Part shown: one piece after another, positions 1 to 10,834 of the stretch
How the letters are laid out: the number at the start of each line of letters is the position of its first letter
Position numbering within the stretch: position 1 is the first letter of the stretch
NCBI GenBank assembly: GCA_963575745.1
Contig: CAUYUJ010014201.1
Span: 242,501-306,500, forward strand
Direction of reading: 5' to 3'
Source: Prorocentrum cordatum
Lineage: Eukaryota > Sar > Dinophyceae > Prorocentrales > Prorocentraceae
DNA: 64,000 nt
Program-made: the position numbers and the translations under genes
Notes under the pieces: generated by a model
The model's input: the letters and a program-made list of their open reading frames with translations, nothing else
The model's database searches: none
What the model was told of the DNA's origin: nothing

Positions 1-300
1 TTGAAGGACGCCACAGTCGGCGCCTTCGGTGTAGCCTTTGCGCCCGCTGCGGCCGCAACCCACGCCTGGCGTGGCGCCTGGCGCACTCTGGGCACTATCT
101 CCGAGCTATCTTTGAAGGGCGCCACAGTCGGCGCCTTCGCTGTAGCCTTTGCGCCCGCGGCTTTGGGTTTCGCCTTCGGGGTCGCCCCCCCGCTGAAGCG
201 ATTGCAATCATCGACGCGGCCGCCTTCGGTGCGAGCTTCGGACGGCTGGAGGGGGAGCGCGAGGGGGTGGGCATGGCACCCCCTCGCTACGATGCGCGCG
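1..300. repeat. GC-rich dispersed module, copy 1
   Basis: Contains a ~45-bp direct repeat (CGCCACAGTCGGCGCCTTCG at about 9 and 120) and then a stretch (about 150-300) that recurs three times between 10.69 and 11.49 kb, running from CGCCCGCGGCTTTGGGTT through GAAGCGATTGCA to GATGCGCGCGCATGGCTG. No start, domain or splice pattern argues for a gene, and reading frames are open mainly because the composition lacks stops. Confidence 0.6.
259..287. repeat. 29-nt hairpin, copy 1 (GTG/CAC type)
   Basis: GCGAGGGGGTG and CACCCCCTCGC form a perfect 11-bp stem around a 7-nt GGCATGG loop. Six further copies occur at 1803, 2411, 3058, 10806, 11115 and 11421. Confidence 0.8.
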
Positions 301-389
301 CATGGCTGCGGCAGCACCTCCATGGCAGAGCCCGTGGAATGCCTTGGGGGGGCCCTCTGGCAGCGCTGGGAGAGCGCCTGGAGCTTCCC

Positions 390-691
390 CCCTGGGACCG
401 CCTGGAACCGCCTGGGCACGCTTGGGAGCGCTTGGGAGCGCGCGGGAGCGCATGGGAGCGCCGCGTGGCGCCTTGGAGCGCTTGTGGGTGCTTCAGAGCG
501 CGTGGGTATGCTTGGGCGCCTGGGAGCACCTGGGAGCGCCAGGGAGCGCTTAGGAGCGCTTCGGAGTTGTGGTAGCGATGGGAACGCTGGGGAGCGCCTG
601 CGAGCGCCTGGGAGCGCGCCAGGAGCGTGCCGGGAGCGCTTGGGAGCGCCTGCGAGCGCCTGGGAGCGCTTGGGGGCGTGCCGGGAGCGCT

Positions 692-722
<31 letters not shown>

Positions 723-1045
723 CCAGCGCGCGCCTGGGAACGCGCCTGGGGGCGTGCCAGGAGCGCCCAGGAGCGCTTGGGAACGCCTGGGAGCGCTTCG
801 GAGCTCCTGGGAGCGTGCCGAGAGCGCTTGAGAGCATGCCGGGAGCGCCTGAAGCGCCATGGAGCGCTTGGGGGCGTGCCGGGAGCGCCTGGGAAAGCTT
901 GGAAGCGCTTGGGAGCGCTTAGGAACGCTTGGGAGCGCCTGGGAGCGCCTGGGAGCGCCCGGGAGCGCTTGGGAACGCTTGGGAGCGCCTGGGAGCGTGC
1001 CCGGAGCGTTGGGAGAGTCCTTGGGGGCGCCTGGAACGTTTGGAA
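390..1045. repeat. Decamer minisatellite array 1
   Basis: Tandem copies of GGGAGCGCCT / GGGAGCGCTT with point variants and occasional GTGCCG units. Because the unit is 10 bp, three units make 30 bp and every frame on both strands reads as a 10-residue repeat (for example GSAWERLGAP), so long open frames here are expected by chance and are not evidence of a protein. Confidence 0.9.
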
Positions 1046-1351
1046 GCGCTTGGAGCGCCGCACGCTGTAATTTCATAGGTTTGGAGCACCCAGGGAGCGC
1101 CGCATGGTGTATTTTCATAGGTTTGGAGCCCCAGAGGAAGGATCGGCCCCTCAGGGAGCCGCTTGCTAGGGCCGAGGGTTAGGGGTTCCTTTTCTTGGGA
1201 GAACACCACGGGGATGCACCGCGCGGCGTGCGAATTCCTCCTCAGCGGCTATCGCCGCTTCGTCGGTGCGGCGCACGCCGTATGGGCAGGCTCGCTGATC
1301 GCTCGGCCAGGCGCCACGGGCTTCTGACGATGCACCGCCCGTGGCTTGCAG
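1046..1351. repeat. Segmentally duplicated subtelomere-like block, copy 1
   Basis: Two copies of a GCCGCAYGSTGTATTTTCAT motif (near 1053 and 1100) are followed by a conserved stretch from CTCCTCAGCG to CCCGTGGCTTGCAG that ends directly at the TTTAGGG array. The same block in the same order is at 13140-13457. Function unknown. Confidence 0.8.
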
Positions 1352-1414
1352 TTTAGGGTTTAGGGTTTAGGGTTTAGGGTTTAGGGTTTAGGGTTTAGGG
1401 TTTAGGGTTTAGGG
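1352..1414 (+). repeat. Interstitial TTTAGGG array (9 units)
   Basis: Nine perfect TTTAGGG heptamers, entered through a TTGCAG junction and followed 14 bp later by the C7/G7 hairpin. Confidence 0.95.
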
Positions 1415-1428
1415 CCTCGCTGGGCGGA

Positions 1429-1475
1429 AGCAGCTCGACCCCCCCTCCTTCAAGAGGTTGGGGGGGTCGGCTGCT
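1429..1475. other. C7/G7 hairpin, module copy A
   Basis: AGCAGC at 1429 pairs with GCTGCT at 1470; inside it GACCCCCCC (1437-1445) pairs with GGGGGGGTC, then CCT with AGG near the loop. The C run and the G run are exactly seven long, as in the three other copies at 9831, 13544 and 15830. Confidence 0.75.
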
Positions 1476-1513
1476 ATTCGTTCCCGTTCCCACCCCCCAC
1501 CCAAAAGTACCCC

Positions 1514-1643
1514 TTTAGGGTTTAGGGTTCTTCTACCCCCCTCTCTCCCCCCTTCTCATGGGGGGAAGGTCTTCGTGGCGGATCATCTTCGGGCGTCAAC
1601 CAGCTGTCAATCTACCCCCCTTCGCCCCCCTTCGCATGGGGGG
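1514..1643 (+). other. TTTAGGG doublet and C6/G6 hairpins, module copy A
   Basis: Two TTTAGGG units (1514-1527) lie 46 bp after the hairpin. CCCCCC-TTCTCAT-GGGGGG follows at 1547-1565, and a second CCCCCC-TTCGCAT-GGGGGG at 1625-1643. Confidence 0.7.
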
Positions 1644-1648
1644 ACTAA

Positions 1649-1650
<2 letters not shown>

Positions 1651-1740
<90 letters not shown>
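1651..1740. repeat. (CT)n microsatellite
   Basis: About 45 uninterrupted CT dinucleotides. Confidence 0.97.
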
Positions 1741-1744
<4 letters not shown>

Positions 1745-1802
1745 GCGCATCTTGGCTGGAGCTCACACATGGCACCCTCGAAGATTTGGCGGGTGGGGGA
1801 AC

Positions 1803-1831
1803 GCGAGGGGGCGGGTCTGGCGCCCCCTCGC
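1803..1831. repeat. 29-nt hairpin, copy 2 (GCG/CGC type)
   Basis: GCGAGGGGGCG pairs with CGCCCCCTCGC around GGTCTGG. Both partners of the variable pair differ from copy 1, so pairing is kept. Confidence 0.8.
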
Positions 1832-1926
1832 ATTCCATTGTGCGCTACGGACTTCTCTGGTGCCCTTCGCCGGGCTGAGTGGGCAGCAGCGCCTGGAAGC
1901 GCCTGGGAGCTCCTTGGAGCGCTTGG

Positions 1927-1961
<35 letters not shown>

Positions 1962-2096
1962 TTTGGAAACGCTTGGGAGCGCCTGGGAGCGCCTGGGAGC
2001 GCTTGGGAGCGCTTGGGAGCGCCTGGGAGCGCTTGGGAACGCTTGGGAACGCTTGGAGCGCTTGGGAGCGCTTGGCAGCGCTTGGCAGCGCTTGGC

Positions 2097-2131
<35 letters not shown>

Positions 2132-2410
2132 TTCTTGGGAGCGCTTGGGGGCGCTTGGGAGCGCCTGGGAGCGCTTGGGCGCGCTTGGGAGCGCCTGGGA
2201 GCGCCTGGCACCGCCTGGGAGCGCTTGGGGGCGCTTGGGAGCGCTTGGCAGCGCCTGGGAGCGCTTGAAAGCGCTTGGCAACGCCTGGGAACGCTTGGGA
2301 GCGCTTGGGAGCGTCTGGGACCGCGTGGGAGCGCTTGGGAGCGCTTGGGAGCGCCTGGAAGCGCTTGGGAGCGCTTGGGAACGCCGGGAGCGCCGGCGCG
2401 GAGGGGGAGC

Positions 2411-2439
2411 GCGAGGGGGCGAGCTTGGCGCCCCTTCGC
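2411..2439. repeat. 29-nt hairpin, copy 3
   Basis: GCGAGGGGGCG with CGCCCCTTCGC; the single difference leaves a G-T (G-U) pair, so the stem is retained. Confidence 0.7.
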
Positions 2440-2926
2440 AAGCGTGGGAGCGCTTGGGAGCGCTTGGGAGCGCTTGGGAGCGCTTGAGAACGCTAGGGTG
2501 CGCTTGGGATCGCGTGGGAGCGCCTGGGGGCGCGTGGGAGCGCCTGGGAGCGCCTGGGAGCGCTTGGGAGCGCTTGACAATGCCTGGGGGCGCCTGGGAG
2601 CGCTTGCGAGCGCTTTGCAGCGCCGAAGAGCGCCTGGGAACGCTTGGGAGCGCTTGGGGCGCCTGGCAGCGCCTGACAGCGCTTGGGAACGCCCAGGAGC
2701 GCTTGGGAGCGCTTGGAACCGCCTGGGAGCCATTGGGGATCCTGGGAGCGCTCGGGAGCGCTTGGGAACGCTTGGGGGCGCTGGGCAACGCTTGGGAGCG
2801 CATGGGAACGCTTGGGATCGCCTGGCAGCGCTTGGGAGCACCCGGGAGCGCCTGGGAGCGCTTGGCAGCGTTCGGGAGCGCTTGGGAGCGCTTGGGAGCG
2901 CCTGGGAGCGCCTGCGGGCGCGTGGG

Positions 2927-2960
<34 letters not shown>

Positions 2961-3057
2961 TTGGGGAGCGCCCGGGAGCGCCTAGGAGCGCTTGGGAGCG
3001 CCTGGGAGCGCTTGGGAGCGCCTGTTTCGCTTTCGAAGTTCGGCGCGGAAGGGGAGC

Positions 3058-3086
3058 GCGAGGGGGCGGGCTTGGCGCCCCCTCGC
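3058..3086. repeat. 29-nt hairpin, copy 4
   Basis: GCGAGGGGGCG with CGCCCCCTCGC, perfect 11-bp stem, loop GGCTTGG. Confidence 0.8.
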
Positions 3087-3703
3087 AACTGCCAAGTGCC
3101 CCGAGGCGCTCGCAAGCTTGGGAGCGCTTCGGAGCGCTTGGCAGCGCTTGCGAGCGCTTGGGAGCGCCCGGACGCGCTCCCGGGCGCCGGGGGGCGCCTG
3201 GGAGCGCCTGGGAGCGCTTGGGAGCGCCTGGGAGCGCTTGGGAGCGCTTGGGAGCGCCTGGGAGCGCTTGGGAGCGCTTGGCAGCGCTTGGGGGCGCTTC
3301 GGAGCGCTTGGGAGCTCCCGGGGAGCGCTTGTGAGCGCCTGGGGCCGCCTGGGCCGCCTGGGACTGCATGGGAGCGCCGGGGAGCGCGCCCGGGCGCCGG
3401 GGAAAGCTCCGGAGCGCTTGGGAGCGCTTGGGAGCGCCTGGGAGCGCCGCTTGGGAGCGCTTGGGAACGCTTGGGAGCGCCGGGGGGCGCCCCGGGCGCC
3501 GGGGAGCGCCCCAGAGCGCTCGGGAGCGCCTGGGAGCGCCTGGGAGCGCTTGGCAGCGCCTGGGAGCGCGTGGGAACGCTTGGGAGCGCCTGGGAGCGCC
3601 GGGGAGCGCCTGGGAGCGCTTGGCAGCGCCTGGGAGCGCCTGGGAGCGCTTGGGAGCGCCTGGGAGCGCTTGGGAGCGCTTGGGAGCGCTTGAAAGCGCT
3701 TGG

Positions 3704-3739
<36 letters not shown>

Positions 3740-3768
3740 TTGGGAGCGCCTGGGAGCGCTCCCAGGTG

Positions 3769-4190
3769 AGGTTTATCCTTCCAGGGGCCAAGACGGGAAC
3801 CGCCAGAGCAAAGGAGCCCAGGGTTCAGGGTTATCTAAGAGCCGAAGCTCAGCGCGTGCGCCGGCCCGATAACGATCTGGGCGCTCGACTATCGCTCGCT
3901 TCGAGGGGTCGCGCATCAGTTTAGGGTGTAGGGTTTAGGGTTTAGGGTTTACACTACGTATTAGGGTCTGCGGGGTGTGCTGCGGGGTGCTCGGTTCCCC
4001 AAATAGGCCCCTCCGATAAAAACCGAGGTATCGGCCCATTCGGAATGGAAAAAATAACGTTTCGCGCGTGCCCGCTCGAGGATGGTGCACCCCCCATATC
4101 GAATCCTCGTTGCCTAACGATGTCCGCGAGCTTCGCTTTCCACCGTAAAAAACGGCGCGCGGGCATTTTGTCCATAATCCCACGTAAATA
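3769..4190. other. Unique spacer with short telomeric array
   Basis: Mostly unique sequence. Four TTTAGGG-like units (3920-3947, one is TGTAGGG) again follow a CAG junction and run into TTTACACTACGTATTAGG and GTCTGCGG. The same junction (TTTACACAACGTATTAG, then GTCTGCGG) is at 19032-19057. No gene seen. Confidence 0.7.
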
Positions 4191-4268
4191 GCGATGTGTG
4201 GCGACCCCTAGATTTAATCTTCTCGGCTTTAGGCTTTAAGCTTTAGGCTTTAGGCTTTAGGCTTTAAG
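4191..4268. repeat. Duplicated boundary with TTTAGGC heptamers, copy 1
   Basis: CCACGTAAATAGCGATGTGT and TGGCGACCCCTAGATTT lead into about six CTTTAGG/CTTTAAG heptamers. The same boundary is repeated at 4862-4951, each time placed before a decamer array. Confidence 0.8.
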
Positions 4269-4272
4269 CTGG

Positions 4273-4314
<42 letters not shown>

Positions 4315-4363
4315 ACACCTGGGAGCGCTTGGAAGCGTGGGGGCGTGCCGGGAGCGCCTGGGG

Positions 4364-4412
<49 letters not shown>

Positions 4413-4861
4413 TGCCCGGAGCGTGCCGGGAGCGCCTGGCAACACTTGGGAGCGCCTGGGAGCGTGCCGGGAGCGCCTGGCAACACTTGGGAGAGCTTGG
4501 GAGCGCCTGGGAGCTGGGAGCCTGCCGGGAGCGCTTGGGAGCGCTTGGGAGCGCCTGGGAGCGCTTGAGAGCGCCTGGGAGCGCCTGGGAGCGTGCTGGG
4601 AGCGTGCCAAGAGCGTGCCGGGAGCGCCTTGGAGCGCTTGGGAACGCTTGCGAGCGCCTGGGAACGCCTGGGAGCGCCTGGGAGCGCCTGGGAACACCTG
4701 GGAGCGCTTGGGAGCGCGTGGGGGCGTGCCGGGAGCGCCTGGAGGCGCCTGGGAGCGTGCCGGGAGCGCCTGGGCGCGCCTGGGAGCGCTTGGGATCGCC
4801 CGGGAGCGCCTGGCAACACTTGGGAGAGCTTGGGGGCGCCTGGGAGCCTTGCGGGAGCGCC
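4269..4861. repeat. Decamer minisatellite array 3
   Basis: GGGAGCGCYT units mixed with GTGCCGGGAGCGCC and AACACTTGGGAGCG variants that give a longer higher-order period. Non-coding by the same argument as the other decamer arrays. Confidence 0.9.
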
Positions 4862-4951
4862 CCCACGTAAATAACGATTTGTGGCGACCCCTAGATTTTG
4901 TCTTCTCGGCTTTAGGCTTTAGGCTTTAGGCTTTAAGCTTTAGGCCTTAGG
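4862..4951. repeat. Duplicated boundary with TTTAGGC heptamers, copy 2
   Basis: Second copy of the boundary at 4191 (CCACGTAAATAACGATTTGT, then TGGCGACCCCTAGATTT), again followed by CTTTAGG heptamers. Confidence 0.8.
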
Positions 4952-4955
4952 CTGG

Positions 4956-4997
<42 letters not shown>

Positions 4998-5056
4998 ACA
5001 CCTGGGAGCGCTTGGGAGCATGGGGGCGTGCCGGGAGCGCCTGGGGGCGCCTGGGG

Positions 5057-5098
<42 letters not shown>

Positions 5099-5195
5099 CC
5101 GGAGCGTGCCGGGGGCGCTTGGCAACACTTGGGAGCGCCTGGGAGCGTGCTGGGAGCGTGCCAAGAGCGTGCCGGGAGCGCCTGGGACCGCTTGC

Positions 5196-5237
<42 letters not shown>

Positions 5238-5323
5238 ACAAGCGCTTGGGAGCGCGTGGGGGCGTGCCGGGAGCGCCTGGGGGCGCTTGGGAGCGTGCCG
5301 GGAGCGCCTGGGCGCGCCTGGGC

Positions 5324-5362
<39 letters not shown>

Positions 5363-5646
5363 TGCCCGGAGCGTGCCTGGAGCGCCTGGCAACACTTGGG
5401 AGCGCCTGGGAGCGTGCCGGGAGCGCCTGGCAACACTTGGGAGAGCTTGGGGGCGCCTGGGAGCTTGCCGGGACCGCCTGGGAGCGCTTTTGACTGTGTG
5501 GGAGCGCTTGGGAGCGCTTGGGAACGCTTGGGAGCATGCTGGGAGCGCCTGGGAGCGCCTGGGAACACCTGGGAGCGCTTGGGAGCGCCTGGGAGCGTGC
5601 CGGGAGCGCCTGGGGGCGCCTGGGAGCGTGCCGGGAGCGCTTGGGC

Positions 5647-5689
<43 letters not shown>

Positions 5690-6233
5690 TCTGGGAGCGC
5701 CTGGGTGCCCGGAGCGTGCCGGCAGCGCTTGGGAGCGCCTGGCAACACTTGGGAGAGCTTGGGGGCGCCTGGGAGCTTGCCGGGAGCGCTTTGATGCGCT
5801 TGGGAGCGCTTGGAAGCGCCTGGGAGCGCTTGGGAGCGTGCTGCCTGGGCGCGCTTGGGAGCGCCTGGGAGCGCCTGGGAGCGCTTGGGAGCGCCTGGGA
5901 ACACTTGGAAGCGCTTGGGAGCGCGTGGGGGCGTGCCGGGAGCGCCTGGGGGCGCTTGGGAGCGTGCCGGGAGCGCCTGGGCGCGCTTGGGAGCGCTTGG
6001 GAGCGCATGGGAGCGCCTGGGTATTCGGAGCGTGCCTGGAGCGCCTGGCGACACTTGGGAGCGCCTGGGAGCGTGCCGGGAGCGCCTGGCAACACTTGGG
6101 AGAGCTTGGGGGCGCTTGGGAGCCTGCTGGGAGCGCTTGGGAACGCTTTGGAGCGCTTGGGAGCGCTTGGGAGCGTGCTGAGAGCGTGCCAAGAGCGTGC
6201 CGGGAGCGCCTGGGAGCGCTTGGGAGCGCTTGC

Positions 6234-6265
<32 letters not shown>

Positions 6266-6600
6266 ACACTTGGGAACGCTTGGGAGCGCGTGGGGGCGTG
6301 CCGGGAGCGCTTGGGAGCGCCTGGGAGCATGCCGGGAGCGCTTGGGCGCGCCTGGGAGCGCCTGGGAGCGCTTGGGAGCGCCTGGGAGCGTCTGGGAGCG
6401 CCTGGGTGCCCGGAGCGTGCCGGGAGCGCTTGGGAGCGCCGGGAAACGCTTGGGAGCGCGCCGGGAGCGCCTGAGAGCGCCGGGAACGCTTGGGAGCGCG
6501 CCGGGAGCGCCTGAGAGCGCCTGGGTGCGCCTGGGAGCGCCTGGCGCGCCGGGAGCGCCTGGGAGCGCCTGAGAGCGCTTGGGTGCGCTTGGAACCGTGT
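4952..6600. repeat. Decamer minisatellite array 4
   Basis: About 1.65 kb of decamers with a higher-order pattern: blocks of GGGAGCGCCT separated by GGAGCGTGCCGGGAGCGCC and CTGGCAACACTTGGGAG. No coding claim. Confidence 0.9.
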
Positions 6601-6829
6601 GCGCAGGTGCTCCCAAGACTCTCAGGGCTGCCCAGGAGCCAGCGGCGGCCTCGCCCGTCGTGGCCGGCCTCCGCCGTGGCCGTGCCAGCCGTGACCAAGC
6701 CTTTGGTGGGCCATGGTGCCGAAGCCCGCGCCTCTCATTGGGTCTCCCTTGGCGCCCTCTGGCCTCGACCGCTTCCTTTGGAGATTTCGATGCAACCTCC
6801 CCTCGGGGGCGCGCCCGCGCGCGCTGTTT
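6601..6829. other. Unique GC-rich spacer
   Basis: Joins the decamer array to the 51-bp satellite. I see no gene, motif or repeat in it. Confidence 0.5.
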
Positions 6830-8715
6830 ACTGACGCAAAGTGTCCCAGTTCGGCTTGTGTGTGGCTACAAAAGTTTACTGATGCACATCGGTATCCCAG
6901 TGTTGTCTGCGTGTGGCTACAACAGCTTACTGACGCAAATCGGCGCCCCAGCTCGGCCTGCGCATGGCAGCAACAGCTTACTGACGCAATCTGGTCTCCC
7001 AATTTGGTCCGCGATTGGCAACAACCGTTTACTGCATCAAATCGGTGTCCCATTTTGGCTTGTGTGTGGCAACAACAGCTTACTGACGCAAGTCGGTGTC
7101 CCAGTTTGGCCTGCGTGTGGCTACACCAGTTTACTGACGCAAATCGGTGTCCCAGTTTGGTCTGTGCATGGCAACAACAGTTCACCGACGCAAATCGGTC
7201 TCCCAGTTTGGTCTGTGCGCGGCTACAACAGTTTACTGACGCAAATCGGTATCCCAGTTTGGTCTGTGCGTGGCTACAGCAGTTTACTGACGCAAATCTG
7301 TGCCCCAGCTTGGCCTATGCATGGCAACGACAGTTTACTGACGCAAATCGGTGTCCCAGTTTGGTCTGCGCGTGGCTTCAACATTTTACTGACGCAAATC
7401 GGTGTCCCAGTTTGGTCTGTATGTGGCTACAACAGTTTACTGACGCAAATCGGTGTCCCAGTTTGGTCTGTGTGTATGGCAACAACATTTTACTGACGCA
7501 AATCGGTGTCCCAGTTTGGTCTGTGTGGCTACAACAGTTTACTGACGCAAATCGGTGTCCCAGTTTGGTCTGTGTGTATGGCAACGTCAGTTTACTGACG
7601 CAAATCGGTGTCCCAGTTTGGTCTGCGTGTGGCTGCAACAATTTACTGACGCAAATAGGTGTCCCAGTTTGGCCGGTGAGTGGCAACAACAATTTACTGG
7701 CGCAAATCGGTGTCCCAGTTCGGTTTGTGTTTGGCAACAACAATGTACTGACGCAAATCGGTGTCCCACATTGGCCTGTGTATGGCAACGTCAGTTTACT
7801 GACGCAAATCGGTGTCCCAGTTTGGTCTGTGTGTGCCTACAACCGTTTACTGACGCAAATCGGTGTCCCAGTTTGGTCTGCGTCTGGAAACAGCAGTTTA
7901 CTGACGCAACTCGGTGTCCCAGTTTGGTCTGTGTGAGGCTACAACAATATACTGACGCAAATCGGTGTCCCAGTTTGGTCCGTGTATGGAAACATCAGTT
8001 TACTGACGCAAATCGGTGTCCCAGCTTGGCCTGTGTATGGCAACATCAGTTTACTGGCGCAACTCGGATTCCCAGTTTGGTCTGCGTGTGGCTACAACAG
8101 TTTTCTGACGCAAATCGGTGCCCCAGCTTGGCCTGTGTATGGTAACATCAGTTTACTGACGCAAATCGGTGTCCCAGTTTGGTCTGTGTGTGGCTTCAAC
8201 AGTTTACTGACGCAAATCGGTGTCCCAGTTTGGCCTGTGCATGGCAACATCAGTTTACTGACGCAACTCGGTGTCCCAGTTTGGCCAGTGTGTGGCTACA
8301 ACAGTTTACTGACGCAAATCGGTGTCCCAGTTTGGCCTGTGTATGGCAACAACAATCTACTGACGCAAATCGGCGTCTTACCGACGCAAATCGGTGTCCC
8401 AGTTTGGCCTGCGCATGGCAACAACAGTTTACTGACGCAAATCGGTGTCCCAGTTTGGCCAGCGCGTGGCTACAACAATTTATTCACGCAAATCGGTGTC
8501 CCAGCTTGGCCTGTGTATGGCAACAACAGTTTACTGACGCAAATCGGTGTCCCAGTTTGGTCTGTGTGTGGCTACAACAACTTACTGACGCAAGTCGGTG
8601 TCCCACTTTGGCCTGTGTATGGCAACATCAGTTTACTGGCGCAAATCGGTGTCCCAGTTTGGTCTGTGTGTGGCTACAACAGTTTACTGACGCAAATCGG
8701 TGTCCCAGTTTGGCC
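6830..8715. repeat. 51-bp tandem satellite, about 37 copies
   Basis: Unit begins TTTACTGACGCAAATCGGTG and continues TCCCAGTTTGGYCTGTGTGT then GGCTACAACAG. The period is exactly 17 codons, so two plus-strand frames stay open as 17-residue repeats (one reads SLLTQIGVPVWSV). Variation between copies hits all codon positions, and 52-bp or shorter units shift frame (around 7480-7560, 7935 and 8370), which argues against a translated repeat protein. Confidence 0.9.
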
Positions 8716-9140
8716 TGCGGGCGCGGGCACGGCCCGAGTCCCAGACCGAGCCGGAGCCCGAGCCCGCCCGAGCCCAAGCCCGAGTCCTCAAATCTACACG
8801 CTGAAACCTGAATCCAGAATTGCAAGCCCTGGTCGACCGTTGAAACACCGAAACGCTGCAAACAGCATTTTGAACACCGAAACGCTGCGAACATCAATTT
8901 GAGCGGAAACGCTGCAAACAGCAATTTGAAGCACCGAGACGCTGCAGAGAGCAACTTGAGCACGGAAGCGCTACAATCAGCAAAACGAGCACCAACAGCA
9001 AATGAAACATAGCAGAAGCAAGACATTGCTCATTGTATACCTGTTTCGCGTCACTCCTCCATCCTCGTCGGTCTTGTTTCCACCATTCGTCATGACATCG
9101 TTCGAGCTTGCTCAATACGCGGTGCTTTTCGCCTTGAGGG
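8716..9140. repeat. GCCCGA-rich stretch and ~29-bp degenerate repeat
   Basis: 8725-8790 is a run of GAGCCCGA-like units. 8840-8990 holds five or six degenerate units of the form ACACCGAAACGCTGCAAACA followed by GCAATTTGA. 8995-9140 looks unique. No gene seen. Confidence 0.65.
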
Positions 9141-9800
9141 TTTAGGGTTTAGGGTTTAGATTTAGGGTTTAGGGTTTAGGGTTTAGGGTTTAGGGTTTAG
9201 GGTTTAGGGTTTGGGGTTTGGGGTTTGGGGTTTGGGGTTTGGAGTTTGGGGTTTGGGGTTTGGGGTTTTGGGTTGGGGTTTAGGTTTGGGGTTTGGGGTT
9301 TGGGGTTTGGGGTTTGGGGTTTGGGGTTTGGGGTTTGGGGTTTGGGGTTTGGGGTTTGGGGTTTGGGGTTTGGGGTTTGGGGTTTGGGGTTTGGGGTTTG
9401 GGGTTTGGGGTTTGGGGTTTGGGGTTGGGGTTTGGGGTTTAGGGTTTAGGGTTTAGGGTTTAGGGTTTAGGGTTTAGGGTTTAGGGTTTAGGGTTTAGGG
9501 TTTAGGGTTTAGGGTTTAGGGTTTGGGGTTTGGGGTTTGGGGTTTGGGGTTTGGGGTTTGGGGTTTGGGGTTTGGGGTTTGGGGTTTGGGGTTTGGGGTT
9601 TGGGGTTTGGGGTTTGGGGTTTGGGGATTGGGGTTTGGGGTTTGGGGTTTGGGGTTTGGGGTTTGGGGTTTGGGGTTTGGGGTTTGGGGTTTGGGGTTTG
9701 GGGTTTGGGGTTTGGGGTTTGGGTTTAGGGTTTAGGGTTTAGGGTTTAGGGTTTAGGGTTTAGGGTTTAGGGTTTAGGGTTTAGGGTTTAGGGTTTAGGG
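9141..9800 (+). repeat. Composite telomeric tract: TTTAGGG and TTTGGGG blocks
   Basis: Blocks in order: TTTAGGG 9141-9209; TTTGGGG 9210-9437; TTTAGGG 9438-9521 (exactly 12 units); TTTGGGG 9522-9723; TTTAGGG 9724-9800 (exactly 11 units). Blocks are internally almost pure and boundaries are sharp. Confidence 0.95.
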
Positions 9801-9816
9801 CCTGCATGGGCGCATG

Positions 9817-9883
9817 CGCGCGCTGGCTGCGATCCCCCCCACATCAAGGTTGTTGGGGGGGATCGCTGCCCAAGCGCGCGCGC
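9817..9883. other. C7/G7 hairpin, module copy B
   Basis: GATCCCCCCC (9831-9840) pairs with GGGGGGGATC (9855-9864). An outer CGCGCGCT/AGCGCGCG stem extends the structure to about 67 nt. Two TTTAGGG units follow at 9929-9942 and CCCCCC-TATCAC-GGGGGG at 9956-9973. Confidence 0.8.
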
Positions 9884-9974
9884 CACGGTCAGTCGCACTC
9901 CCGCCCCAGACCACCCAGAGTGAAGCCTTTTAGGGTTTAGGGCTTCTCCCCCCAACCCCCCTATCACGGGGGGC

Positions 9975-10690
9975 TGTCGAAGTGGCGCGCGCAGGCGATC
10001 GCCGACGCGGCCGTGGCACTGCGCATCCACTTGAGCATGCGCGCAGGGCGCGTGACGTAGGCGGCGCTTCGGCTCGTCGCCTCGTCGAAGAGGCAGCCTT
10101 TGGCGATTTCGGCGTTGAGTTTCGCCGTTGGGCTGCCGCTGGCGCAGCATGTTCATGCGTTGCCGTTTTTGCGAATATTCCGCGGGGAACACGACGACGC
10201 GGTTTTGGCATTGCGTTCTTGGTACGCGCGCAAAGCGCTTTGCGCAGGCGCAAGAGCCAGCGTCGTCGCATGGCCAACAATCTTTGCCGTGGGTTTAGCT
10301 GCATTCGGCTGGCTCCCAGTTGGCGCATGGCTTTGCCGAAGAGCGGATTCTTCTCCCGCGGGTGTTCAATGATCAGAAGGCACAGGAGAGGCTTCAAGGC
10401 CAGGCATCGCCGCATGAGGTTTTGAATTGCGGCGTTGGCCTGTCGCAGACGCAGCATTGCCCCTGGTTCCAGTAGGCCTCCTGCATTGGCTTTTGCCGTT
10501 GGCCTGGCTGCCCTTGCAGCCGCCGTCGTAGACGGCTGCCGCTGGCGCAGCACATCCACAGGGGTCCGAATTTGCCTTCGGCGTTAGAAAGCAGCACTGC
10601 GAGGGCGCTGGCGCGGCAATCCCATGGGCCCCCGTGGGCCTCGAGCGAGTAGCCGCGCCGTCGGGCTCCTCGCTGACGCCGACGCGCACG
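9975..10690 (-). other. Unassigned GC-rich segment, possible decayed coding
   Basis: A 209-codon minus-strand frame (9930-10559) and overlapping frames are open, but composition is repetitive and basic (many Arg/Ala). The part around 10300-10380 reads CLLIIEHPREKNPLFGK, which has the look of real protein. I recognise no domain, and frame shifts between neighbouring frames would be needed to make a longer protein. Confidence 0.25.
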
Positions 10691-10805
10691 GCAGTTGCAT
10701 TCGCCCGCGGCTTTGGGTTTTGCTTTGAGGTCGCCCCCGCTGAAGCGATTGCAAGCATCGACGCAGACGATGTCGGCGCGAGCTTCGGAAGGCGGGAGGA
10801 GGAGC

Positions 10806-10834
10806 GCGAGGGGGTGGGTCTGGCACCCCCTCGC
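10806..10834. repeat. 29-nt hairpin, copy 5 (GTG/CAC type)
   Basis: GCGAGGGGGTG pairs with CACCCCCTCGC, loop GGTCTGG. Confidence 0.8.

Larger units (their letters stand above)
1880..3768. repeat. Decamer minisatellite array 2
   Basis: Nearly 1.9 kb of the GGGAGCGCYT unit with the same strand orientation as array 1, interrupted by two hairpin copies (2411, 3058). All frames are open, so the 804-codon frame across it is not accepted as a gene. Confidence 0.9.

Noticed and set aside
6830-8715. CRISPR array (regular repeats of about 51 bp)
   Set aside because: Repeats are directly contiguous with no unique spacers, and the sequence is eukaryotic in character.
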